In this document: in pieces, positions 58,684-64,000 of the stretch | How the letters are laid out: every line of letters begins with the position of its first letter | How positions within the stretch are numbered: position 1 is the stretch's first letter | Notes under the pieces: generated by a model | The model's database searches: none | What the model was told of the DNA's origin: nothing | The model's input: the letters and a program-made list of their open reading frames with translations, nothing else | Made by a program: the position numbers and the translations under genes | Origin: Candidatus Denitrolinea symbiosum | GTDB lineage: Bacteria > Chloroflexota > Anaerolineae > Anaerolineales > Villigracilaceae | Length of the DNA: 64,000 bases | Assembly (NCBI GenBank): GCA_017312345.1 | Contig: BLAA01000001.1 | Location: 1,178,001 to 1,242,000, forward strand | Direction of reading: 5' to 3'

Positions 58684-59795
58684 GATTCCCCCACCGGATC
58701 GCGCACCGGATTTCGTTGGCCCACTTTTCGCGAGGAGCCAGTGGTATGTTGCTCAGCAGATTCAATGGACATTCCCAACAAGGCACGCAGTTCCCTCTGT
58801 GCAAGATTGTTGGCGGCCAAGGCTTCTTCTCCCTCCCGAATTTCGCGTGCCATGCGCAGAAGTTTGCGGCTCGGCAACGCCTGCCGCTCCAAAACCGTGT
58901 TGGTGAGGGTTTGTTGTTCGTTTTCCAAGGCCGCAGCCAGCGCACGCGTCAGCCAATCTTTCAGGACTCCCACACAACCCACCGAACGTTCGTAAAAGTA
59001 TTCGGCCCGAGACACCAGATCCGGTTCAGCCGTTAAAGGCAGATGGCGCTGGAAAGTCAACAAGATGCGCTTGAAAGCCAGCATCTCTTCCGGAACGTCG
59101 ATGTGGTAGCGCGGAAAATGGATTTCCAGGCTGCGCCGGTCCAGCTGCGCGCTCAACTGGGCAAAACCGAGCAGCTCATAGGTGCCGATCAGCACATGAG
59201 TGATGCCGGTTAAGTTTGCCAGTGACTTGAGGGTGTCCATCTGGTCAAGCAATCGCCGCCCACTGGCCATGCGTTTGAAGTGCTGCGCCTCATCCAGAAT
59301 GAATGCAGTTGGTCGTCGGTGATGCAGGGCTTGCTCCAATGCCCAACGCAATTCCGAAGTAACTTTATAAGCGCTGTTTTTCGATCCTGCTTCGTTATGG
59401 GGGGAGCGATGGGGTAACATCTTGCGGTCGATCATAGGCTCGTCCAAAGCCATCAAGGCGCGTTTGTAGTAATCCCGCCAGCGAAAGCTATCGGCGTCCG
59501 CCACAGCCACTTCCAACCCAACCACGGGAATATGTCCCGGATCTCGTTCCATCGCCAGTTGTCCAGCCTCCCAAAGTTGCTGTTCCAATCGGCATCGGAG
59601 CGTAGTCTTTCCCACGCCAGTAGGTCCAATCACAAATATCAGGGAAGCACCGGCTGGCTGCTGGATGGCCTGCCAGAGTTGTTGGTGGGTCTCCTTGAGG
59701 AGTGGATGAGCAACCACCTTGTCCCGGAAATACGCCACCCGCGCGGCCGGGGGCTGAGAGAGTAATTCCGAGGGAAATTCGGTCTGGGGTGTCAT
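58680..59795 (-). CDS. tnsC: TnsC/TniB family AAA+ transposition regulator
   Basis: The 371-residue ATPase has Walker A GPTGVGKTTLRC (about residues 57-68), Walker B AFILDEAQHFKRM, a sensor region (LTGITHVLIGTYELLGFAQLSAQLDRRSLEIHFPRYH), and a C-terminal helical lid. It belongs to the TnsC/TniB group that forms filaments on DNA and links TniQ to the transposase. It starts 2 bp after the tnsAB stop and overlaps tniQ by 4 bp, so the three genes are one operon. Confidence 0.92.
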   Translation of the reverse strand: MTPQTEFPSELLSQPPAARVAYFRDKVVAHPLLKETHQQLWQAIQQPAGASLIFVIGPTGVGKTTLRCRLEQQLWEAGQLAMERDPGHIPVVGLEVAVADADSFRWRDYYKRALMALDEPMIDRKMLPHRSPHNEAGSKNSAYKVTSELRWALEQALHHRRPTAFILDEAQHFKRMASGRRLLDQMDTLKSLANLTGITHVLIGTYELLGFAQLSAQLDRRSLEIHFPRYHIDVPEEMLAFKRILLTFQRHLPLTAEPDLVSRAEYFYERSVGCVGVLKDWLTRALAAALENEQQTLTNTVLERQALPSRKLLRMAREIREGEEALAANNLAQRELRALLGMSIESAEQHTTGSSRKVGQRNPVRDPVGES

Positions 59796-59797
59796 GG

Positions 59798-62467
59798 CTA
59801 AAAATCCTCATAACTGCTCAAGATTTCATTCGCAACTCGGGATTCTTGTTCAAGAGGCGGATTGGTTTCCACTTCCTTCTCAACGAGCCCCATTTTCCTG
59901 GCGGGAATCGGCTGTTCCTGGCCGGATGAAAGCATCTCGCGCGCCTCAGCATCCCGCAAACGTTGTTCCAGCAGGATTTCTTCGGCTTCCAAGGAAGTCA
60001 GGAAATCAGCAAGTTTGCGGGCCGTGATCGTAAATTGCTGGCTGTGAAGCTGATTCCGCTTCCGCAGTTCGGCTGTTGCCAGTTGGATTTCCCGTTCGGA
60101 ACGCCCGGCAAAGATCGCATAATGTTCGGAAAGACACTGCACCCAGCGCCCTTTGATGAAGGCATAAGCCACCCCGGCGTCAAAGGGATCGTAACGAACC
60201 GGGACTTGCGTCTTCTCCACCTCCGGGTCCAAGAGAGCATCAGACCAATAGCACAGGGCATTGATCTTGACTCCCAAACGCGGCATCACTTTGGCCGTTC
60301 CCTTGCGGGTGGTGGGCAGAGTCAGCATGCGAAAGGCTTCGTCGTATGGGATGTATCGCTGTGGTCGTTGGCCTCCCTGCGCTATTCCCATTGCAAAAGC
60401 ATCGCGCGGCGATTGACTCAAAGCCGGATGCTCAAGCGTGTCATAGACTTCGTATGCCCACTCGCATAATCGAGCGTGGAACTGGCCGAGCGTCCAGCAA
60501 GCTTGCTCCTGGGGGGACACCGATTTGGTAACCTGGCGAACATTGCGAGTGATTTGTGTATTTCCCAGCAGGTTGTAAATGAAACGCGTGTTGGTGGTTC
60601 CAAACAGACGCTCGCAGATCGAGCCGAAGCGGGGTTGGGCCCCAGGCCGGGTTTTCTTGCTGCATTCGTAGCGCGCCAGGAGTGTCTCGAAATAGATGCT
60701 TTCAAAATCACGCCCTCCGTCCACCACAATGATCTGCGGGAAACGGCCATGCCGTTGCACACATTCTCTCAAAACCATCATGCAGGCGCGATAACTGGGC
60801 GGGTCAAAAGACAAAGTCACGGCCAGTAGTCGCCGGGAAAAAGCGTCGCTCAGGAAAGTGCCCCACGGCCTGCCAAGGTTGCGTCCTGTACGGGAACACA
60901 CCAGTTCGATATCCAACAGGGTATGATCTATGTGTCCAATTTCAAAAGGGCGGTCTCCATGTCGAGGCGTGGTTAAGGTCAACTCCTGGTAGAAGGTTTT
61001 GTGTTGATAAGCCGCCCGCTTTCCTTGGCGCTTTTGTACCTGCTCCACCCGAGGACGTTTTTGGATTGCTTGAGTAAATGTTTTGTAACTGGGAGCTACA
61101 ACCCCCTGCTCTTCACATTTGCGCACCAGGGCGCCATATACAGCTGTCTTCGTTTTTTGCTTCAACGTTTCATAGTCGTTGGCGATGAATGCTTTCATCA
61201 CGTCCAAAGCGCTGTTTGGTATTCTCTGTCTGCGATTGCCGCAGGCTTGATATTGAAGCAAAAGCCCTACGTATCCACACCCGTAACGCGACGCGGCCGT
61301 TCGCCATTTTCCGATCCAATTCCGAATCGTGCGCATTGGGACGTTCTGTTCATTGATTGGACAACCGGCCAGCCAAGGGGCAATGATCCGATAGCGTCGA
61401 TTGGCTTCCTCAAAGTCAGTCGGGCTGGCTCTGGAAAGTAATTCTTGAACCGTGGAGTGCAATTCCGAAATCTTTGTGTCTGCAGGTGTGGTTAGCTGTC
61501 CTGCTCTGATCAAACTTTCGAAGGTTGTTTGAGGCAGATTGATCAGGGTGTCATCCGCAGCCAGCAAGGTGGTTTCGGTGGCGCCGAGGTTAACAATGGT
61601 CCAGGAGCGACCATCCCAAATCACAGAAGCGCCGAGAGCAACAGTTACAAAAGGATTGCTCCTGCTGAAAGAGGAGGTGGCCACCGCGTAACCCTGTGCA
61701 GTTTCCAAATTTCGAAAAACACGTACTCGTTCTGGTTCAGCCAAAGGAGCAACGCGCAGATCAGCGTAAAGTTGTCCTCGGGCAATCATGGCAAAAACGA
61801 TATCGCTTGGAACTTGGCCAATTGCAAGTAATTCCTGAAGCGTTATGCCGGGATGCTCGGCTACCAATGATGTTGTTGAACAAACCATTTTCTCATCCGG
61901 GGCTTCTTCCTTCGCATGAAGGTAATCTTCAAGAAATAGGAGATTGCGCTGCAACACCCAGTCAATCTCGGCAGACGACCGTACCCGATAGAAGAAGCCA
62001 AATTGTGCCGCGTATTCTTCGCCTGGCGGGCAATGCCAGACGTTTTCTTCCCGGACATATCGGTGGGGCATTTGCTCTGCCAGATGCAGTAAGTCTTCTT
62101 TCGTTTTCCACTCCTCCCACCCGATGCTGTCGCTTCGAATGACAAAGTAGTCTGGAGTGTGCCAAATACCTACTCTCCGCCCGTTCTTTGCCTCGTAGGT
62201 CAGCTTGATGCGCGATGGTTGATCATAGTATTCCAATGTCTCCGGGTCGTACTCTTTCTCGTAGATGCCCGCCAATTCGTTTCGATGGCTTTCTGCCTGG
62301 ATAATGACGCCCATCTTCCGGCTTGGATAGCGGACACTGACATTTCCTGCCGCACTGCGCACGCGCCGTACAGGCGGAGAGGAACGAATCCCTGCAATGA
62401 TCTGTTGGGCTTGTTGAGATAGATTGAGATGTAGGCATAGTTGAAGTAACTCTGTTTCGGTGAGCAT
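59798..62467 (-). CDS. tnsAB: TnsA-TnsB fusion transposase
   Basis: The 889-residue protein joins two enzymes. Residues about 45-230 form a TnsA-like endonuclease with E64 (HRNELAGIY), D106 (HTPDYFVI) and E119-W-K121, in the E...D...x-x-K order of E. coli TnsA (E63, D114, K132). After a winged-helix region, the TnsB integrase core has D in IGHIDHTLLD, D in IIVVDGGRDF and E in ICERLFGTT, the DDE triad. TnsA cuts 5' ends and TnsB joins 3' ends, so the fusion should give cut-and-paste movement. A promoter overlapping the end sites drives it. Confidence 0.93.
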   Translation of the reverse strand: MLTETELLQLCLHLNLSQQAQQIIAGIRSSPPVRRVRSAAGNVSVRYPSRKMGVIIQAESHRNELAGIYEKEYDPETLEYYDQPSRIKLTYEAKNGRRVGIWHTPDYFVIRSDSIGWEEWKTKEDLLHLAEQMPHRYVREENVWHCPPGEEYAAQFGFFYRVRSSAEIDWVLQRNLLFLEDYLHAKEEAPDEKMVCSTTSLVAEHPGITLQELLAIGQVPSDIVFAMIARGQLYADLRVAPLAEPERVRVFRNLETAQGYAVATSSFSRSNPFVTVALGASVIWDGRSWTIVNLGATETTLLAADDTLINLPQTTFESLIRAGQLTTPADTKISELHSTVQELLSRASPTDFEEANRRYRIIAPWLAGCPINEQNVPMRTIRNWIGKWRTAASRYGCGYVGLLLQYQACGNRRQRIPNSALDVMKAFIANDYETLKQKTKTAVYGALVRKCEEQGVVAPSYKTFTQAIQKRPRVEQVQKRQGKRAAYQHKTFYQELTLTTPRHGDRPFEIGHIDHTLLDIELVCSRTGRNLGRPWGTFLSDAFSRRLLAVTLSFDPPSYRACMMVLRECVQRHGRFPQIIVVDGGRDFESIYFETLLARYECSKKTRPGAQPRFGSICERLFGTTNTRFIYNLLGNTQITRNVRQVTKSVSPQEQACWTLGQFHARLCEWAYEVYDTLEHPALSQSPRDAFAMGIAQGGQRPQRYIPYDEAFRMLTLPTTRKGTAKVMPRLGVKINALCYWSDALLDPEVEKTQVPVRYDPFDAGVAYAFIKGRWVQCLSEHYAIFAGRSEREIQLATAELRKRNQLHSQQFTITARKLADFLTSLEAEEILLEQRLRDAEAREMLSSGQEQPIPARKMGLVEKEVETNPPLEQESRVANEILSSYEDF

Positions 62468-62555
62468 AATTTGCCTCCAGAAGGATTTAAGATTTGACTG
62501 ATGGCAACGAAGGCATACCCCGCTGAGTCTTCGGCGTACATCAGCCTTTTACTTC

Positions 62556-62699
62556 TGGCAATATTATGCTTCCAGAATTTACTTGCGGCAAAACTATGTT
62601 TCCAGTTCATCCCCGTACGCCCGCTTTGGGCCTCCGGTTAGGGGCTAAAAGCGGCAATACTATGCTTCCAGGCGTGGCAAAACTATGGGTAAAGTTACA
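62556..62699. repeat. TnsAB-side transposon end with four TnsB-type sites
   Basis: Four direct sites with consensus GGCAAnAnTATGcTTCCAG at 62557-62575, 62587-62605, 62653-62671 and 62676-62699 (the outermost departs after TATG and ends in GTTACA). Confidence 0.9.
62563..62591 (-). promoter_or_regulatory. Promoter of tnsAB operon inside TnsB-type sites
   Basis: On the minus strand TTGCCG (62591-62586), 17 bp, CATAAT (62568-62563). Each hexamer lies within a transposase-type site, so the transposase may repress its own operon. The leader to the ATG at 62467 is about 90 nt. Confidence 0.65.
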
Positions 62700-62704
62700 A
62701 TGAA
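62700..62704 (+). repeat. Target site duplication, right copy (ATGAA)
   Basis: ATGAA directly after the GTTACA transposon end, identical to 57203-57207. Confidence 0.9.
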
Positions 62705-62811
62705 GCTCGCAAAAAAGATTTTTGACGCCTGCATTTCCCGTCCATCCATTTGATCATGGGCATGCGCTCGCAGGATCGTGGAGCGTTATAATCCCCGTCT
62801 GGAGGCAGCGC

Positions 62812-63024
62812 ATGCCAGTTCTAGAAAAATGGATTACCGCGAAAGAGGCAGCAGAATTAAGTGGCTATCATCCGGAGCGCATCCGTGAATTGATTCGGGA
62901 GGGCAAAATCATCGCCCGCAAATTTGGCTCCGTGTGGGCGATCCAACGCAAATCCATGCAAACCTATGTACGTTCGATGCAAAAACTGGGGGAACGGCGC
63001 GGTCCGAAGAGAACCCGTTCTTGA
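62812..63024 (+). CDS. Excisionase-like HTH protein
   Basis: A 70-residue protein MPVLEKWITAKEAAELSGYHPERIRELIREGKIIARKFGSVWAIQRKSMQTYVRSMQKLGE... with a winged helix of the excisionase/MerR-like type (EAAELSGYHPERIRELIREGKI, then a wing ending VWAI). A GGAGG site lies 6 bp before the ATG and a TATAAT at 62787-62792. It is a second candidate direction factor of the integrative element, outside the Tn7-like unit. A regulator role is also possible. Confidence 0.8.
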   Translation: MPVLEKWITAKEAAELSGYHPERIRELIREGKIIARKFGSVWAIQRKSMQTYVRSMQKLGERRGPKRTRS

Positions 63025-63065
63025 CTTCCTGGAAATCATGCTATAATTACTGTATTGATACAGTA
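63021..63065 (+). promoter_or_regulatory. Promoter with perfect operator at its start site
   Basis: TTGACT (63021-63026), 15 bp, TATAAT (63042-63047), followed at once by the palindrome TACTGTAT-TG-ATACAGTA (63048-63065, two perfect 8-bp arms). A repressor bound there would cover the start site. Confidence 0.7.
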
Positions 63066-63194
63066 TTTACACCCTGAAAGCGGGTCGTGCAGCGCTGATA
63101 CGCAAACACGACCCTGACCCAACCCACCGACGCGGCGGCGGGCAGGCTGCTTGTATTATAAGGCACCCAGCAACACGCCCTGGTGGGATTCACC

Positions 63195-63236
63195 GGGGCG
63201 TTCTGTTTTCCGGCCGGGAGAAGAACAGGACGCCCC
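63195..63236 (+). promoter_or_regulatory. Leader hairpin against the ribosome site
   Basis: GGGGCGTTCTGTT and AACAGGACGCCCC (one G-U pair) form a 13-bp stem that ends directly at the AAGGAG ribosome site of the next gene. The leader from 63066 also contains GGGTCGTG / CACGACCC. Translation control is likely. Confidence 0.6.
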
Positions 63237-63247
63237 AAGGAGACCCA

Positions 63248-63520
63248 ATGGATTTGCAAACCGCATTACCTGATTTGAACATCCAACCGCATCCTTACCG
63301 GGCGCAGGCCGTGGAGGCCCTGGCCCAGTTCCGCCAGGAATGGCAGGAGTTGGCCGGCAACCAGAGCCTGCTCGAGGTGCAGACCCCTGTGGGATTGCTG
63401 TTGTACGATGTGACCCAGAGAATGGGTCTGAGTCCCGAGGAACAGTTCATCCTGTTGGGAGCAAGCCTGTCCAGGGAGGTGCAGGACTTCCTGGACCAAC
63501 AAGTGATGCCGGTCGAGTAG
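63248..63520 (+). CDS. Small acidic hypothetical protein of element
   Basis: A 90-residue protein starting MDLQTALPDLNIQPHPYRAQAVEALAQFRQEWQELAG, with a helical second half (LYDVTQRMGLSPEEQFILLGASLSREVQDFL). No family is recognised. It has a clear AAGGAG site, a 180-nt structured leader and an operator-bearing promoter, so it is a real and tightly controlled gene. A bidirectional terminator follows. Confidence 0.65.
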   Translation: MDLQTALPDLNIQPHPYRAQAVEALAQFRQEWQELAGNQSLLEVQTPVGLLLYDVTQRMGLSPEEQFILLGASLSREVQDFLDQQVMPVE

Positions 63521-63579
63521 GCCGCTCCGACCGCCCCGGCGCGGTCAGAAGAGAGCCGCAAAGACAAGCCCTACTCGAC

Positions 63580-63616
63580 AAAAAACGCTCCGTGTTTTAA
63601 ACTCGGAGCGTTTTTT
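63580..63616. terminator. Bidirectional terminator
   Basis: AAAAAACGCTCCG and CGGAGCGTTTTTT form a 13-bp stem around an 11-nt loop. It lies between two convergent genes and has a T-run in both directions. Confidence 0.9.
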
Positions 63617-63626
63617 CAAGTGGATT

Positions 63627-63842
63627 TCAAAAACCCATTTCCTTCGCCTGCGGGCAGGTCCGCGAGGAATGTCCCATCTTACCGCAAATTTGGCAGGGCA
63701 CGGGAGGCAAGGGTTCACGCCATTTTTCATTAAACACTTCCATCCAACGCGAATACAACCCGGCCCATTGTCGATACAACCAATAGCGGGCGTTTTTCAA
63801 AAAAGACACTGGGCGGTGCGAGCCTGGCGCTGTTGATTTCAT
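63627..63842 (-). CDS. Small CCHC zinc-knuckle protein
   Basis: A 71-residue protein starting MKSTAPGSHRPVSFLKNARYWLYRQWAGLYSRWMEVFNEKWREPLPP and ending VPCQICGKMGHSSRTCPQAKEMGF. The cysteines and histidine have the C-x2-C-x4-H-x4-C spacing of the retroviral and eukaryotic zinc knuckle, with the usual glycine before the histidine. Such a knuckle binds single-stranded nucleic acid and is rare in bacteria. A good promoter (63851-63879) and a terminator flank it. The amphipathic aromatic N-terminus has no known match. Confidence 0.72.
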   Translation of the reverse strand: MKSTAPGSHRPVSFLKNARYWLYRQWAGLYSRWMEVFNEKWREPLPPVPCQICGKMGHSSRTCPQAKEMGF

Positions 63843-63850
63843 ATGGGGCT

Positions 63851-63879
63851 AGTATAACGGTAACGTTTTGAGTCGGCAA
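63851..63879 (-). promoter_or_regulatory. Promoter of the zinc-knuckle gene
   Basis: On the minus strand TTGCCG (63879-63874), 17 bp, TATACT (63856-63851), 8 bp before the ATG, giving an almost leaderless message. An AACGTTACCGTT near-palindrome lies in the spacer. Confidence 0.65.
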
Positions 63880-63928
63880 CATAGCGACACGACAACGTGA
63901 CCCCACCTCACAATTCCTTATCATCCCG

Positions 63929-63952
63929 GCTGGCAGAACCAACTGCCAGCCG
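63929..63952. other. Hairpin upstream of the last partial gene
   Basis: GGCTGGCAG and CTGCCAGCC form a perfect 9-bp stem with a 6-nt loop, 28 bp before the start codon of the next gene. It may be a leader structure or weak terminator. Confidence 0.5.
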
Positions 63953-63979
63953 ATTTTCATTTCAGACAAGGAGTTGCAC

Positions 63980-64000
63980 ATGTTCAAACTGTTCCAGCGT
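63980..64000 (+). CDS. Start of a gene running off the right edge
   Basis: ATG at 63980 after an AAGGAG site (63968-63973) begins MFKLFQR. Only seven codons are visible, so no function can be given. Confidence 0.6.

Larger units (their letters stand above)
57208..62699. mobile_element. Complete Tn7-like transposon (TnsAB-TnsC-TniQ)
   Basis: The 5492-bp element starts TGTAACTGGAAGCATAGTTT and its other end, read inward, starts TGTAACTTTACCCATAGTTT, the 5'-TGT/ACA-3' ends of the Tn7 family. A 5-bp target duplication (ATGAA) flanks it, the length made by Tn7. Three genes on the minus strand (tnsAB, tnsC, tniQ) fill it; there is no cargo, CRISPR array or Cas gene. Both ends and genes are intact, so it may still be active. 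It is inserted into the larger integrative element. Confidence 0.93.
44411..64000. mobile_element. Integrative element in comM (left part, right end outside)
   Basis: The region starts where comM is broken and runs off the window. It has tandem large serine recombinases at its end, a small HTH protein, ParA, a DnaA-domain initiator with iteron-like repeats, membrane proteins, and small orphan genes, all unlike the housekeeping genes before it. At least 19.6 kb are visible. It could be an integrative plasmid, an integrative conjugative element or a satellite; no relaxase, coupling protein or phage structural gene is visible in this part. Confidence 0.8.

Noticed and set aside
57208..62699. CRISPR-associated transposon (CAST)
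   Set aside because: TnsAB, TnsC and TniQ fit, but no Cas gene, array or repeat-like guide lies between the ends, and the ends leave no room for one.
63730..63987. An 85-codon minus-strand frame at the right edge
   Set aside because: It overlaps the zinc-knuckle gene, its promoter and the leader of the last gene, and has no ribosome site or domain.

Overview
The window looks like chromosomal DNA of an aerobic or facultatively aerobic member of the Chloroflexota, class Anaerolineae. The evidence is high-GC DNA, a compact Alternative Complex III (act) operon, lipoproteins and TPR proteins with long Thr/Pro linkers, many ECF-type sigma factors, a fused CydDC exporter, and abundant heptanucleotide tandem repeats. 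This assignment is inferred from gene content; no rRNA is present.

Layout of the chromosomal part (1-44.4 kb). 1-5.8 kb is a minus-strand cell-envelope block: amidase, three YkuD L,D-transpeptidases, a small Flp pilin with a GTG start, an ECF sigma factor, a DegV protein and a partial membrane protein. 6-13.9 kb is a plus-strand set of housekeeping genes (flavin reductase, AMMECR1 protein, TPR protein, diacylglycerol-kinase-like protein, SH3b protein, DUF971, radA, toast-rack lipoprotein, Rrf2) followed by tRNA-Lys. 14-16.6 kb is a probable restriction-modification island with an AT-rich middle gene. 16.7-20 kb holds surface-glycan genes. 20.5-27.1 kb is the ACIII respiratory operon (pentaheme ActA, a split ActB, ActC, ActD, ActE and an extra cytochrome c). 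27.3-27.6 kb holds tRNA-Ser followed by three 90-bp copies of its 3' end. 27.7-36.7 kb carries cydDC, a ROK kinase, rsfS, thpR, a response regulator, DUF1684, an anti-sigma/sigma pair, tRNA-Val and galK. 36.7-42.4 kb is a TetR-controlled FtsX/ABC/HlyD export operon with a clear palindromic operator. A membrane protein and the 5' part of comM (yifB) follow.

From about 44.41 kb to the right edge the window lies inside an integrative element that has split comM. Its left end carries two tandem large serine recombinases and a small HTH protein that may control direction. Next come plasmid-like functions: ParA, a partner with a duplicated DNA-binding-like block, and a replication-initiator-like protein starting with a DnaA domain I. 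The initiator gene contains six iteron-like repeats followed by an AT-rich stretch, so it probably contains the element's origin. Membrane genes (a TadC-like protein and an LCP protein) follow.

A second mobile element is nested inside the first: a complete, cargo-free Tn7-like transposon at 57208-62699. It encodes a TnsA-TnsB fusion, TnsC and TniQ, has asymmetric arrays of TnsB-type binding sites and matching ends, and is bracketed by a perfect 5-bp target duplication (ATGAA). No Cas gene or CRISPR array accompanies it. To its right are small element genes, including a rare bacterial protein with a CCHC zinc knuckle. The right end of the integrative element and the rest of comM lie beyond the window.
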